Source: Paenarthrobacter ureafaciens (GTDB lineage Bacteria > Actinomycetota > Actinomycetes > Actinomycetales > Micrococcaceae). From it: a stretch of DNA of 64,000 bases. Positions within the stretch are counted from its first letter, which is position 1, and each line of letters begins with the position of its first letter. Made by a program: the position numbers and the translations under genes. Of this stretch, positions 44,545 through 54,034 are shown piece after piece. The DNA lies in contig NZ_SBHM01000006.1 of assembly GCF_004028095.1 (NCBI RefSeq), positions 496,001 to 560,000 of the forward strand, in the 5' to 3' direction. The notes under the pieces are model-generated. The model had not been told where the DNA came from and searched no databases. It was given only the letters and a program-made list of their open reading frames with translations.

Positions 44545-45255
44545 GTGAAGACCAGCACGCCCTCCTCCTCGATCGAGGACTACGTCAAGGTCATCTACTC
44601 CTACACGGAGTGGCAGGACAAGCCGATCACTTCCTCGCAACTTGCCCAGCGGTTGGGGGTTGCCAACTCGTCGGTGTCCGAGATGGTCCGCAAGCTCAAG
44701 GACCAGGGCCTGGTAGACCACCAGCCTTACAGCGCCATTCGGTTGACCCCTGAAGGCATGCGGCTGGCACTATCCATGGTGCGCCGGCACCGGCTGATTG
44801 AGACGTACCTCGTTGAAGAACTGGGCTATAGCTGGGACGAGGTCCACGATGAAGCCGAGATGCTGGAGCATGCCGTCTCCGACACCTTCATCGAAAGGAT
44901 GTCCGCGAAGCTCGGCCATCCCGTGCGGGATCCGCATGGTGACCCGATCCCCGCGTCGGACGGATCGGTGGAGTTGCCGCATGCCTACCGCCTGATCGAA
45001 CTCGACGAGGGCCATTCCGGCCGTATCACCCGCATCAGCGATGAGAATCCCGATTTGCTGCGCTACTTGGCCGCCGAGGACATTTCCCTGGATGCCCGCG
45101 TGGAAGTGGTGGGGCGCAAGCCCTTCGGAGGGGCCTTGGTGGTCCGCGTGGGCAGCGGGTCCGCCCGGCGCGAATTCGACCTTGCCGACGAAGTAACCTC
45201 AGCACTCTGGGTCCAGAGCACCGGCACCCACGAAGGCTGTGTCCTCACGCGCTGA
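44545..45255 (+). CDS. DtxR/MntR-family metal-dependent regulator
   Basis: 236 residues from GTG 44545. N-terminal winged helix (about 5-65; SIEDYVKVIYSY, RLGVANSSVSEMVRKLKDQG), metal-binding/dimer domain (about 70-145; RRHRLIETYLVEELGYSWDE, EAEMLEHAVSD), and a FeoA/SH3-like C-terminus (about 160-236). Represses manganese or iron uptake genes when metal is bound. The full three-domain form matches IdeR/DtxR and MntR of actinobacteria; metal specificity is uncertain. Possibly transcribed without a leader. Confidence 0.92.
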   Translation: MKTSTPSSSIEDYVKVIYSYTEWQDKPITSSQLAQRLGVANSSVSEMVRKLKDQGLVDHQPYSAIRLTPEGMRLALSMVRRHRLIETYLVEELGYSWDEVHDEAEMLEHAVSDTFIERMSAKLGHPVRDPHGDPIPASDGSVELPHAYRLIELDEGHSGRITRISDENPDLLRYLAAEDISLDARVEVVGRKPFGGALVVRVGSGSARREFDLADEVTSALWVQSTGTHEGCVLTR

Positions 45256-45273
45256 CTCAAGCGGGCCTGGCGG

Positions 45274-46734
45274 TCAGCCTGGCTGGTGGGCCGTGCCGCC
45301 GTCGTCGGCCGCTTTTCCGCCTTCGCTGCCCGAAGCATCCGCCGGCTGTCCCCCCGCAGGAGGTACTTCGTTCCGGATTCCGACGGCGGAGGCCAGGCCA
45401 CCCAGGAAGAACAGTCCCGCTGTGACCCAGAGAGCGGCATAGAGGCCCTCCCTGGTGAAAGCGGGACCGACGATGAGACCTGCGAAGGCAATACAAATGA
45501 GGCCGGCTATGCGGGCCACTGCGTTGTTGACGGCAGATCCTATGCCTGCCTCCTCCGTTGGCACAGCACCGAGAATGGCTGCGGTGAGCGGTGCAACCAA
45601 GGTGGCGAGCCCCACGCCGAACACCACTTGGCCGGGGAAGACCTGCGTCCAATAATCCAACGGTTCCTGGATGGACAGCGACATGAGGAACCCGGCACCG
45701 CACAGCAAAGGGCCCGCCGTCATGAACCACCGGGGCCCGTGCTTACCGGCCAGTCCGCCGAAGTACGAGGCAGCCAGCATAAGGATCACGGTTCCGGGCA
45801 GCAGGGCGATCCCCGCCGTCGTGGCACCCATGCCGCCCACCTGCTGAAGGTAAATGCCCAGGACGAAGAATCCCAGGGAAATGGCACCGTAGATGGCCAG
45901 CGTGGCCAGGTTGCCCCAGCCGACATTCCGGATGCCAAACAGCCGCAGCGGCAGCATGGGTTCTGCGGTCCTGTTCTCATGGAGCAGGAAAAGCACCAAG
46001 GCGAGGGCGCCCACCACCAACGGCAGCCAAACCTGCGGGGCCGACCACCCCAGGCGACCCTGCTCAATGAAGGCAAAGACCGGGCCGCCAAGCCCCACCA
46101 TCGCCAGGGCAGCTCCTGTGTAGTCGATCTTCTTGCTCTTGTCCCTTGCGGCATCGGAACTTCGCAGCCGCACCAGCATCGGCCAGATCACCGCGGCGGG
46201 AATGACGTTGATGAAGAAGATGACACGCCAGGACAGCAGGTCAACGGAGACGCCCCCGATCAAAGGCGCAACGATCGCCGCCGCACTCGTCCAACCGGAC
46301 CATTGGCCAATGGCCTTGGATTGGGCCGGACCGGAGAACACCGTCACGATCATCGCCAGGGAACTTGGTACCAGGAGCGCGCCGGCAATCCCCTGCAGGG
46401 CGCGGGAGATCACCAGCATTTCACCGTTCCATGCCAAGCCGCACAGAACCGAGGTGACTGCGAACCCTGCGAGGCCCCATTCGAGGATCCTCGCCCGGCC
46501 AAAATGATCCGACAGCGAACCGGCAACAAGGATGAGGGAACCCAAGGTCAGCAGATAGGCATCCACCACCCATTGTTGGATCACCAGGCCGCCGCCCAAT
46601 TCGCGCCCGATCGCCGGCAGCGCGAGATTGACCACAAAGCCATCCAGGATGGCGATGAAAGATGCCACGATCGCCACCACCAAGACCCGCCGCTGCAAGG
46701 GTGTGCTGGGTGGCAGGGCCGCTTCAGCCGTCAT
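45274..46734 (-). CDS. DHA2-type MFS drug exporter
   Basis: 486 residues, 14 transmembrane helices, EmrB/QacA family. Motif LDGFVVNLALPAIGRELGGG near helix 1, motif A GSLSDHFGRARIL after helix 2, motif C-like region LVAPLTAAILGAVP. C-terminal tail disordered (DASGSEGGKAADDGG). The ATG 46734 lies exactly 6 nt after TAGGCT. Divergent from the small putative zinc protein, only 33 nt between start codons. Substrate unknown, probably lipophilic cations or antibiotics. Convergent with the DtxR gene. Confidence 0.92.
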   Translation of the reverse strand: MTAEAALPPSTPLQRRVLVVAIVASFIAILDGFVVNLALPAIGRELGGGLVIQQWVVDAYLLTLGSLILVAGSLSDHFGRARILEWGLAGFAVTSVLCGLAWNGEMLVISRALQGIAGALLVPSSLAMIVTVFSGPAQSKAIGQWSGWTSAAAIVAPLIGGVSVDLLSWRVIFFINVIPAAVIWPMLVRLRSSDAARDKSKKIDYTGAALAMVGLGGPVFAFIEQGRLGWSAPQVWLPLVVGALALVLFLLHENRTAEPMLPLRLFGIRNVGWGNLATLAIYGAISLGFFVLGIYLQQVGGMGATTAGIALLPGTVILMLAASYFGGLAGKHGPRWFMTAGPLLCGAGFLMSLSIQEPLDYWTQVFPGQVVFGVGLATLVAPLTAAILGAVPTEEAGIGSAVNNAVARIAGLICIAFAGLIVGPAFTREGLYAALWVTAGLFFLGGLASAVGIRNEVPPAGGQPADASGSEGGKAADDGGTAHQPG

Positions 46735-46740
46735 GTGCAC

Positions 46741-46761
46741 AGCCTACGCTTGCCGTATCGT
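46741..46761. promoter_or_regulatory. Back-to-back promoters of the MFS and zinc-protein genes
   Basis: TAGGCT (minus, 46746-46741) serves the MFS gene and TATCGT (plus, 46756-46761) the other gene; both start codons follow by 6 nt. Only 9 bp separate the two -10 boxes, so the two polymerases must compete. Confidence 0.6.
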
Positions 46762-46767
46762 TGAGTG

Positions 46768-47139
46768 GTGATCAGCAGACGTGATGCCGCTTTGGCCCTT
46801 GATATCTCCATGGAAATGGCCCAGCGCCACGGCATCCCGCCCCGGCTGTCGGAATCGGACCTTCGAGATCTCCAGGACAACCCGCCGCCATGGTTGGTCC
46901 AGTCCCGCGCAAACCGTACCGGCAAACGTCCGGTGTGGGTGCACCTGGACTGCGCGGTCTGCAACTATTCCGAGGCAGTCAGGCCCAAGAAATGGTGGCC
47001 GGAGTTCTCATTCGTCTACTGCGGGCATCACCGCAGCAGGGAGCTGCCCGAGTTGTTCGCCGGGGACGTACGAACCGAGTATGAGGGTATCGGCAGCCGC
47101 TTCGTGGGCGTCGTGGACGTCCGCGCCGAAGACCAATAA
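46768..47139 (+). CDS. Conserved hypothetical protein with a CxxC/CxHH site
   Basis: 123 residues, cytoplasmic, no membrane segment. Cysteines in LDCAVCNYSEA and FVYCGHHRSRE look like a zinc-binding knuckle; WPEFSFVYCGHH and GIGSRFVGVVDVR are recognisable landmarks. The N-terminus VISRRDAALALDISMEMAQR is helical. GTG 46768 fits the 6-nt spacing after TATCGT. I do not recognise a named family. It shares a compact promoter region with the drug exporter, which could indicate common control. Confidence 0.7.
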   Translation: MISRRDAALALDISMEMAQRHGIPPRLSESDLRDLQDNPPPWLVQSRANRTGKRPVWVHLDCAVCNYSEAVRPKKWWPEFSFVYCGHHRSRELPELFAGDVRTEYEGIGSRFVGVVDVRAEDQ

Positions 47140-47142
47140 CCT

Positions 47143-47173
47143 CTTCCGGTCGTCCTGGCATCTGACCGGGAAG
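47143..47173. terminator. Possible bidirectional terminator
   Basis: CTTCCGGTC / GACCGGGAAG (one bulged G) between two convergent genes. No clear T run, hence modest confidence. Confidence 0.4.
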
Positions 47174-47184
47174 CCAAGGCCGCC

Positions 47185-48192
47185 TCAGCCCATTTCCGAC
47201 GGAACCGCAACCAGCCCCACCAGTTTTCCCTCCCGCAGAACCGTCAAGGGGAACGGCTGGCCGATCGCCTCCTCGAAGAGAAGCTTCTGCAGGCTCTCGG
47301 CACTGGAAACGGCCCGTCCTTGGGCTTGGAGAACCACATCCCCCGGCTGCAACCCGGACAACTCGGCCGGGGAACCGGCGATCACTTCCACGACGCGCAG
47401 CCCTTCCTTCTGGCCCGTGCGCACCACCGCGCCCGCGTCGAGCGGTATGGGTGTGCTCACCAGCCCCAGATAGGCCCGGTGGACGCGACCATCCTTGAGA
47501 AGTGATGAGATGATCCGCTGGGTTGTCCTATTAATGGGAACCGCCAGGCCAAGTCCCAGCCCGGCAACGGCGGTATTGATGCCCACAATGCGTCCCTTGG
47601 TGTCAGCCAGCGCTCCCCCGGAGTTCCCGGGGTTCAGTGCTGCGTCGGTTTGGATCACATCTTCGATCACCCGCCTGTGCTCCCCTGCACGCACTGGAAT
47701 GGACCTTCCGAGCCCGCTGACAACACCCGCCGTCACGGAGCCGGACAGCCCCAAGGGATTACCGACGGCGATGACCAACTGGCCCACCCGCAGGAATTCC
47801 GCGTTCCCCAACACAGCGGGAGGCGGGGTTCTGCCCAGTCCCCGAACCACGGCGAGGTCGGACAACGGATCGGCACCCACCAGTTGGACGTCGCTTTGCT
47901 TGCCGTCGGCGAAGACGGCCCGGCCGGACTCGGTCCCGGCAACGACGTGGGCGTTGGTGAGCAGGTAGCCGTCGACGGTAAAGACCACAGCCGAGCCGCT
48001 GCCCACCCGAACCCGGCCGTTGCGCCGGGTGCTGACCATCTCGATGGCGGCCACATGCGGCGTCACCGAGCCGGCCACGCGGATGACCGTTTGCGAGTAC
48101 GCGTCCAGGACGTCGTCGTCGTCGGTTTCGGTCCCGTTGCCCGCTCCCGGATTGTTGTCTTCGAATGCAAACTCGCGCCCGACGTCCATCAT
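47185..48192 (-). CDS. Trypsin-like serine protease with PDZ domain, no export signal
   Basis: 335 residues. HtrA-type catalytic domain: His in TNAHVVAG, Asp in DPLSDLAVV, Ser in NPGNSGGALAD, then a C-terminal PDZ (about 245-330; GLQPGDVVLQAQGRAV). ATG 48192 has AGGAGG 5 nt upstream. The N-terminus MMDVGREFAFEDNNPG contains neither signal peptide nor membrane anchor, so the protein looks cytoplasmic, in contrast to most HtrA proteases. Standalone, with no obvious operon partner. Confidence 0.88.
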   Translation of the reverse strand: MMDVGREFAFEDNNPGAGNGTETDDDDVLDAYSQTVIRVAGSVTPHVAAIEMVSTRRNGRVRVGSGSAVVFTVDGYLLTNAHVVAGTESGRAVFADGKQSDVQLVGADPLSDLAVVRGLGRTPPPAVLGNAEFLRVGQLVIAVGNPLGLSGSVTAGVVSGLGRSIPVRAGEHRRVIEDVIQTDAALNPGNSGGALADTKGRIVGINTAVAGLGLGLAVPINRTTQRIISSLLKDGRVHRAYLGLVSTPIPLDAGAVVRTGQKEGLRVVEVIAGSPAELSGLQPGDVVLQAQGRAVSSAESLQKLLFEEAIGQPFPLTVLREGKLVGLVAVPSEMG

Positions 48193-48330
48193 GTTGCCTC
48201 CTGCCACCCGGCCGATGCCCCTGCGGGCCTATCCACTACAACCGATGCGCCGGGTCCCCTAGTCCTGTCCCGGCTACGCCGTGGGTGAACCTGCTGCGAT
48301 GTACCGGCCGCGGTGTGGCCCCTGCCCCAG

Positions 48331-48387
48331 CGCCGGGCTTCCCCAGCACGGCACCGCCGGGCTTCCCCAGCACGGCACCGCCGGGCT
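48331..48387. repeat. 24-bp tandem repeat near ssrA
   Basis: Two perfect copies of a 24-bp unit beginning CGCCGGGCTTCCCCAGCACG (48331-48354, 48355-48378) and a 9-bp partial copy, between the protease gene and the tmRNA terminator. No gene or known element recognised. Confidence 0.8.
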
Positions 48388-48402
48388 GCAGGAGGGCAAA
48401 AG

Positions 48403-48432
48403 AAAGCCCCCGGACGAGTGTCCGAGGGCTTT
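48403..48432 (-). terminator. Terminator of ssrA
   Basis: Stem AAAGCCCCCGGAC / GTCCGAGGGCTTT with a GAGT loop; on the minus strand the stem ends in TTTCTTTT. It lies 6 nt past the tmRNA 3' end. Confidence 0.85.
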
Positions 48433-48438
48433 CAAGGG

Positions 48439-48804
48439 TGGAGATGGGGGGAATTGAACCCCCGTCCGATGTCGTGTTGTCAGGGCTTCTCCGGGCGCAG
48501 TTTGCGTCGGATTTTCTCGGCCCCAGCCATCCTGCAAACAGGTGGCTGATCCAGGCCCAGTCATCTAAAAGTCCCGTTTACCCCAATGACGAAGGCAAAC
48601 AGCAGTGGCTATCTAAATGACGCCAGGAACCGGGGCGATAGCAACCCCGGGCTGACGGACTGTCTTACTGCTTAGGCAGCAAGAGCGAAGTCAGTGCGCT
48701 TAGATTCGGCACTTATTGGTTTGCAGACAGCGTTAACGAGATAATTCTGCATCCTCGGCCCGCTTCACCTGTCGCGACTAACATCGTCGAAACCGATCAT
48801 CCCC
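48439..48804 (-). ncRNA. ssrA: Transfer-messenger RNA
   Basis: About 366 nt on the minus strand. Acceptor halves GGGGATG (5' end at 48804) and CATCTCC (3' end at 48439) pair, the 3' end has the GAACCCCC TΨC arm, and the tRNA-like 5' part reads GATCGGTTTCGACGATG. Tag reading frame at 48710-48672 encodes AESKRTDFALAA then TAA, with the universal LAA end. CCA not encoded. Acts with SmpB (next gene) to free stalled ribosomes and tag incomplete proteins. Confidence 0.96.
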
Positions 48805-48913
48805 GTATTTTGTTACCAAACCGGCGTTTGCTCATCACTCCCGCCGGACTACCAATCATAACGCATGTTCCCCGAAGATCATTCCCGGGAACCCGCGCGG
48901 GTTCCGCGACCCG

Positions 48914-49387
48914 CTACGAGCGTCGGTTACGTTCCCGCAATTCGCGCAACGACTCGCGCTTGTCCTGCTGCTCCCGCAGCGTTTGGCGCTTGTCGTAGTC
49001 CTTCTTACCGCGGGCGATCGCGATTTCCACTTTTGCCCGCCCATCCAGGAAGTACAACTGAAGGGGCACCACCGTGAACCCGGACTCGCGGATTTTGTGC
49101 GAGATCTTGTCCAGTTCTTCCCGGTGCAGCAAGAGCTTACGACGCCGGCGCGCGGCGTGGTTGGTCCAGCTCCCCTGGTTGTACTCCGGGATGTGGATGC
49201 CCTCCATCCACAACTCATCGTTATAGAAGGTGCAAAAGCCGTCCACCATGGAGGCATGGCCTTCACGGAGGGACTTCACCTCGGTACCCATCAGGGCAAT
49301 GCCTGCCTCGTAGGTATCGAGGATCAGGTAGTTGTGCCGGGCCTTCCGATTGGTGGCCACTACCTTACGGCCACTTTCTTTGGGCAC
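48914..49387 (-). CDS. smpB: SsrA-binding protein SmpB
   Basis: 157 residues. Binds tmRNA and places it in the A site. Conserved [30 protein letters not shown] and the C-terminal basic helix [15 protein letters not shown] that enters the mRNA channel. Starts at GTG 49387 with AAGGAG upstream. It lies directly before ssrA, the usual pairing, and downstream of the FtsEX-linked M23 gene. Confidence 0.96.
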   Translation of the reverse strand: MPKESGRKVVATNRKARHNYLILDTYEAGIALMGTEVKSLREGHASMVDGFCTFYNDELWMEGIHIPEYNQGSWTNHAARRRRKLLLHREELDKISHKIRESGFTVVPLQLYFLDGRAKVEIAIARGKKDYDKRQTLREQQDKRESLRELRERNRRS

Positions 49388-49486
49388 GGTAGAACTCCTT
49401 GCTGGTTGCGGATTCCAACCCAGTGTACGCCAGGGATGAGCCGGCTCTGTGCCGTGGCGGAATCAGTTCGCTCAGGGGAAAAGACG

Positions 49487-50899
49487 CTACAGGAGGGTCA
49501 TGGGATCCACGGCTGCACCGTTCAGCCACGTCTCAAAGTGCGCGTGGCAGCCGGTTGAGTTGCCGGTGCTTCCCGAGTAGGCGATCAGCTGGCCTTGCGA
49601 GACCCGCTGCCCGTTTGCCACCACGATGCTGCTGTTGTGGTAGTAAATGGTGGTCAACGAGTTTCCCTGAACAACCCCATGGGAGAGCTTGACGCGCCAA
49701 CCGCCACCATCAGCGGAATTCCACCCGGAGTTGAACACCTCGCCGGCCGCCGCGGCATAGACCGGCGTGCCACACGATGCACCGAAGTCGATGCCCGTGT
49801 GCATGTAGCCTCCCGTGCCGTAGAAGTCGATGGTACCCGGCGGGGTCGCTCGCCAGCCGAAGCCGGAAGTGATGGGCACGTAGTTGGCAAACGGGTGTCG
49901 CAGGCCAAAGGCCGACGGCGACCCTACCGGCGGAACGTACACCGGCTCCGGCGGGGCCGGCTTGCCCTGCGCCGCAGCGGCGGCTGCAGCTGCCGCAGCC
50001 GCTTCGGCGGCGAGCCGGCGCTGCTCGGCTTCCCACGCCTCGCGCAACTTTCGATCGCGCTCCTCGATTTCGGCTGCCACGGTGTTCTGCTCGGCCTTGA
50101 CCCGTGCTAGGTCCGCCTCGATGCCGGGCTTGGCTGCTTGGAGCTGGCTGTTGAGCCGGGTGGTGTCCTCAATAAGCTTGTCGACCTCGGCCTTCTTGCT
50201 GGCCGCTTCGTCCCGAGCGGCCTTTTCGCGCTCGAGGGCTGCGTCAGCCTTCGCCTTGAGGTCCTGAATCTCAGCTTCCACTGCTGCCAACCGCGCCTGC
50301 GAGTTGACGTTGGTGGCGTTTTGCTGGGTCAGCTTGGTCATCGCAGCGTTCTGGCTGCGCATTGCCTGATCGGCAAGGTCCATGGACTCTGTCAGGCTGC
50401 CCGATTCATCCGAGCCGAAGAGCAAGGCAATGTTGGTCGGCACCCCGCCTGACTTGTAGGCCTGGGAAGCAATCTGCCCGATCAACTTCTTGGTATCGGT
50501 GATCTTCTGCTTGTCGCTCTCAAGCTGCTCGGTGATCTTGGCCTTGTTCTGCTGCGCCAGCTCAACCCTGGCCGCCAATGCCTCGACTTCCTTGACGGCA
50601 CTGGCTACTCTGCCCTGGGCTTCCAGGAGCGCTTGCTGGGCACCGGGAAGGCGGCCCTGGTAGATCACCAGATCCCCGGCCGCCTTCGCGATCTTTGCGT
50701 CGACGAATTCGAGGGATGCCTGTACCCGGGCAGATTCAGCCTCAAGGGCTGCCTGCTGGTCGTCCAGATTGTCTGCTTGCGCGGCCGGAACGCCCGAAAG
50801 GAGGCTTGCAGCCAGGCCGGCCGCTACGACGGCACCAAGAATCCTTGCTTGTCCGGACGCGAGGCGCCGGCGAAGAGATGTCCGGTCCATCGTGCTCAT
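49487..50899 (-). CDS. Secreted M23 peptidoglycan hydrolase with coiled coil (EnvC-like)
   Basis: 470 residues. Signal peptide ending PAAQA (about residue 43), long coiled coil (about 45-310; rich in Glu, Lys, Gln, Ala), Ala-rich linker, then a LytM/M23 domain (about 350-470) with HTGIDFGASCGTPV and HAHFETW zinc motifs. It cleaves peptidoglycan cross-links or, like EnvC, activates a partner. ATG 50899 has AAAGGAA upstream. Follows ftsEX in the same operon, so FtsX most likely controls its activity. Confidence 0.93.
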   Translation of the reverse strand: MSTMDRTSLRRRLASGQARILGAVVAAGLAASLLSGVPAAQADNLDDQQAALEAESARVQASLEFVDAKIAKAAGDLVIYQGRLPGAQQALLEAQGRVASAVKEVEALAARVELAQQNKAKITEQLESDKQKITDTKKLIGQIASQAYKSGGVPTNIALLFGSDESGSLTESMDLADQAMRSQNAAMTKLTQQNATNVNSQARLAAVEAEIQDLKAKADAALEREKAARDEAASKKAEVDKLIEDTTRLNSQLQAAKPGIEADLARVKAEQNTVAAEIEERDRKLREAWEAEQRRLAAEAAAAAAAAAAAQGKPAPPEPVYVPPVGSPSAFGLRHPFANYVPITSGFGWRATPPGTIDFYGTGGYMHTGIDFGASCGTPVYAAAAGEVFNSGWNSADGGGWRVKLSHGVVQGNSLTTIYYHNSSIVVANGQRVSQGQLIAYSGSTGNSTGCHAHFETWLNGAAVDPMTLL

Positions 50900-50949
50900 G
50901 GGGGTTCCTTTGCGTTTGCCGGCGTCGGGGGTTTGTTCTCGATCCACGG

Positions 50950-51864
50950 CTAAACCTTCAAGTAGCGCCGGAGGGTCAACAACGAGGATATCCCGGCAAG
51001 GCCGCCGCCAAGTGCAATGAGCACCGGTGCCAGTACCAGAACCTGCGTCGACGAAATGAACGGTGTATTCAAGAACTGCCTGGAGAGATCGCCGTTGAGC
51101 CAGAAGTGCGCCATCAGCCACAGCGTGAGGGAGGCCAGGACAGCACCCACGACGGCGGCTATCACCCCTTCCAGGATGAACGGCAGCTGGATGACTGTCT
51201 TCGACGCGCCCACAAGCCGCATGATGCCCGTTTCCCGCCGCCTGCTGAACGCCGAAAGCCTGATGGTGGTGGTGATCAGCAGCACTGCGCAGAAGATCAT
51301 CACGGCTGCGACACCAACCGCCACCACGGAAGCACCGTTCATCCAGGAGAAGATCCTCTCCAGGACCTGCCTCTGGTCGCTGACTGTCTCGACGCCCGGC
51401 TGGGATGAGAAGGTCTCGCTGATGATCTGGTACTTTTCCGGGTTCTTCATGTTGATCCGGAACGAAGCCGGCAACTGGTCCTCGGTGACCGAATCCACGA
51501 TCGGCGAGTTGGAGAACTGGTCTTTGAAGTGCTTGTAGGCCTCGGCCTGCGACTCGAATTGGAAGTCGTTGACGTACTGCTTTACGGCCGGCGACTCGAG
51601 CATTGCCCGGATATTGTCCTGCTGCTCTTTCGTGGCGGGTCCGGAGGCGCAACCAACGGTGGTGGAGCCATCGTTGCACAGGAAGACGGCAACCTGGACT
51701 TTGTCGTACCAGTAGCCCTTCATCTGGTTGATCTGCATTTGGAGCATCCCGGCTGCTCCCACGAACGTCAGCGACACGAAGGTCACCAGCACCACGGAGA
51801 TCACCATGGACAGGTTCCGGCGCAACCCGCTGCCGATTTCCCCGAGGATAAACAGAAGCCTCAC
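50950..51864 (-). CDS. ftsX: Cell division ABC permease FtsX
   Basis: 304 residues. One N-terminal helix (about 19-41), an extracellular domain (about 42-170; [14 protein letters not shown] with two Cys likely disulfide-bonded), then three helices, the FtsX topology. It sends the ATPase signal to extracellular peptidoglycan hydrolases. Start overlaps ftsE by 4 nt (ATGA). Followed 50 nt later by an M23 hydrolase with coiled coil, the expected partner. Confidence 0.95.
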   Translation of the reverse strand: MRLLFILGEIGSGLRRNLSMVISVVLVTFVSLTFVGAAGMLQMQINQMKGYWYDKVQVAVFLCNDGSTTVGCASGPATKEQQDNIRAMLESPAVKQYVNDFQFESQAEAYKHFKDQFSNSPIVDSVTEDQLPASFRINMKNPEKYQIISETFSSQPGVETVSDQRQVLERIFSWMNGASVVAVGVAAVMIFCAVLLITTTIRLSAFSRRRETGIMRLVGASKTVIQLPFILEGVIAAVVGAVLASLTLWLMAHFWLNGDLSRQFLNTPFISSTQVLVLAPVLIALGGGLAGISSLLTLRRYLKV

Positions 51865-52625
51865 AGCTGGGCCCCCTGGGCGCGGTTGATTTCTTCGTCG
51901 CTTGCATCGCGGAGCCTCCGCGACTCCCCCACCACGGGAATCATGGACGTGTAAAGGGCCTTGGCTTCATCGCGGATGATCTTGCCGTTCTGCAGTTCCA
52001 CCACGCGGCGGCGCATCTCGTTGACGATGTCGTCGTCGTGGGTGGCCATGACCACGGTGGTGCCGTTCTGGTTGATCTTGTCCAGTACGCCCATGATGCC
52101 CATGGACGTGATGGGGTCAAGGTTGCCGGTGGGCTCATCGGCCAGCAGGATTCCAGGCCGGTTGACGACCGCCCGGGCAATGGCAACACGCTGTTGCTCA
52201 CCGCCGGACAGTTCATGCGGCATGCGGCGCTCCTTGCCTTCGAGGCCCACGGTCTTGAGGACTTCCGGGACTGTCTCGCGGATGATGGAGCGGCTCTTGC
52301 CGATCACCTGCATGGCGAAAGCCACGTTGGCAAAGACGTTTTTCTGCGGCAGGAGGCGGAAATCCTGGAAGACCACCCCGATGCCGCGGCGAAGCTTGGG
52401 GACGCGCCAGCTTGAAATGTTGGCTACGTTCTGGCCGGCCACGTAGACAGAGCCGGACGTCGCTTTGTCTTCCTTCAGGATCAGCCTCAGGAAAGTGGAC
52501 TTACCCGAGCCCGAGGCGCCCACGAGGAAGGTAAACTCACCGCGGTTGATCTCAAGGCTGACAGCATCGAGCGCCGGTCGCGCGTTCTGCTCGTAGACCT
52601 TGGTGACATTCTCAAATCTGATCAT
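51861..52625 (-). CDS. ftsE: Cell division ATP-binding protein FtsE
   Basis: 254 residues. Walker A GASGSGKS, signature [14 protein letters not shown], Walker [14 protein letters not shown]-loop MATHDD. The C-terminus carries an extra 30-residue tail ([16 protein letters not shown]). Start at ATG 52625 ([11 protein letters not shown]) by family comparison; an upstream in-frame ATG at 52649 is possible. A TATAGT -10 candidate lies at 52726-52721. Forms the FtsEX pair. Confidence 0.95.
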   Translation of the reverse strand: MIRFENVTKVYEQNARPALDAVSLEINRGEFTFLVGASGSGKSTFLRLILKEDKATSGSVYVAGQNVANISSWRVPKLRRGIGVVFQDFRLLPQKNVFANVAFAMQVIGKSRSIIRETVPEVLKTVGLEGKERRMPHELSGGEQQRVAIARAVVNRPGILLADEPTGNLDPITSMGIMGVLDKINQNGTTVVMATHDDDIVNEMRRRVVELQNGKIIRDEAKALYTSMIPVVGESRRLRDASDEEINRAQGAQL

Positions 52626-52851
52626 GACCCTTTTGACCCCGCCGGACATGACTTTTTGGCCCAGTCCAACAGCCGGAGCGCGGGCTTTCGAATGGGGGAA
52701 GTGAGAGCACCGGCCTCTCGACTATACGCAGGGGCAGGTGGCGATTCGGCCGGTTTGAGGGGCGTGTCGCCAAAACCGCACCCACTGGGGCGCTCCCCCA
52801 TCACGGACAATTCCCGTTTGCCGCACTGCTACGGGCGAGGGGGGACCGGAC

Positions 52852-53967
52852 CTACTCGGCAGCGTTGCGGTTGCCGGTACGCCAGCGGATGCCTGCATCG
52901 ATGAAGTCATCGATGTCGCCGTCGAGCACCGCGGACGTATTTCCTACCTCGTGCTCGGTCCGGAGGTCCTTCACCATCTGGTACGGGTTCAGTACGTACG
53001 AGCGCATCTGGTCACCCCAGGATGCTTTGACGTCGCCGGCCAGGGCCTTCTTCTCGGCGTCCTGCTGCTCTTTCTTGAGCAACAGCAAACGCGACTGGAG
53101 TACCCTCAGCGCGGCAGCACGGTTTTGCAGCTGTGACTTCTCGTTCTGCATGGACACCACAATTCCGGTGGGAATGTGGGTGAGCCTGACGGCCGAGTCG
53201 GTAGTGTTGACGGACTGTCCGCCCGGGCCGGAAGAGCGGAAGACATCCACGCGGATCTCATTGTCCGGGATCTCGATCGAGTCGGTCTGCTCAATCAGCG
53301 GGATGACTTCCACTGCAGCAAATGACGTTTGCCGCCGGCCTTGGTTGTCAAAGGGGCTGATGCGGACCAGGCGGTGCGTGCCTGCCTCGACGCTCAGGGT
53401 CCCGAAAGCATATGGAGCCTTCACTTCGAACGTGGCCGACTTCAGTCCCGCTTCTTCGGCATAGGAGGTGTCCATGACAGTGGTCGGGTAGCCATGGCGC
53501 TCTGCCCACCGCAGGTACATGCGCAACAGCATCTCGGCAAAGTCGGCGGCATCCACACCGCCCGCTCCTGCACGGATGGTCACGACGGCTTCACGTTCGT
53601 CATACTCGCCGGACAGCAGTGTCACGACCTCGAGTTCCGCGAGCGCCTTGCGGATGGATTCGAGCTCCTTTTCCGCTTCGGCCATCGAGGCCTCGTCGCC
53701 CTCGTCCTGGCCCAGTTCCACGAGGACTTCCAGATCGTCAATCCTCGCGGCAAGCTTGCTGAGGCGTTCCACCTCGGACTGGCGATGGGACAGGCGTGAC
53801 GTCACTACCTGGGCTGACGCGGGATCGTCCCATAGGTCCGGGGCTCCGGCTTGCTCGCTCAACTCCGCGATTTCGGCCTTGAGGCCTTCGACATCGCTGA
53901 CGTCTTCGATGGAGCTGTAAGTGGCGCGGAGCGCGCGGATTTCTGCGGGAAAGTCAATCTCAGCCAT
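52852..53967 (-). CDS. prfB: Peptide chain release factor 2
   Basis: 371 residues. GGQ motif in [21 protein letters not shown] anticodon motif in [16 protein letters not shown]. Terminates at UGA and UAA. There is no programmed frameshift: the frame is continuous from the start. The ATG at 53967 ([11 protein letters not shown]) lies 9 nt after TAGGCT; an ATG 6 nt further upstream is less likely because it would precede the transcript start. First gene before ftsEX. Confidence 0.95.
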   Translation of the reverse strand: MAEIDFPAEIRALRATYSSIEDVSDVEGLKAEIAELSEQAGAPDLWDDPASAQVVTSRLSHRQSEVERLSKLAARIDDLEVLVELGQDEGDEASMAEAEKELESIRKALAELEVVTLLSGEYDEREAVVTIRAGAGGVDAADFAEMLLRMYLRWAERHGYPTTVMDTSYAEEAGLKSATFEVKAPYAFGTLSVEAGTHRLVRISPFDNQGRRQTSFAAVEVIPLIEQTDSIEIPDNEIRVDVFRSSGPGGQSVNTTDSAVRLTHIPTGIVVSMQNEKSQLQNRAAALRVLQSRLLLLKKEQQDAEKKALAGDVKASWGDQMRSYVLNPYQMVKDLRTEHEVGNTSAVLDGDIDDFIDAGIRWRTGNRNAAE

Positions 53968-53976
53968 GGTCATTCA

Positions 53977-53982
53977 AGCCTA
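53977..53982 (-). promoter_or_regulatory. -10 box of prfB
   Basis: TAGGCT on the minus strand, with two ATG codons 3 and 9 nt downstream. The expected transcript start lies between them. Confidence 0.45.
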
Positions 53983-54034
53983 CGCTATTGGCGGCTCACG
54001 CCTTGTGCGGTTGAAGAAGGGCCCGGTTCGGGCG

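Noticed and set aside
45286..46764. Open frame of 492 codons on the plus strand across the MFS gene
   Set aside because: Composition is Gly/Arg/His-rich without domains; the minus-strand frame has 14 helices and a proper start.
52852..53973. Programmed frameshift in prfB
   Set aside because: The frame is continuous from the start codon and no slippery stop is present.
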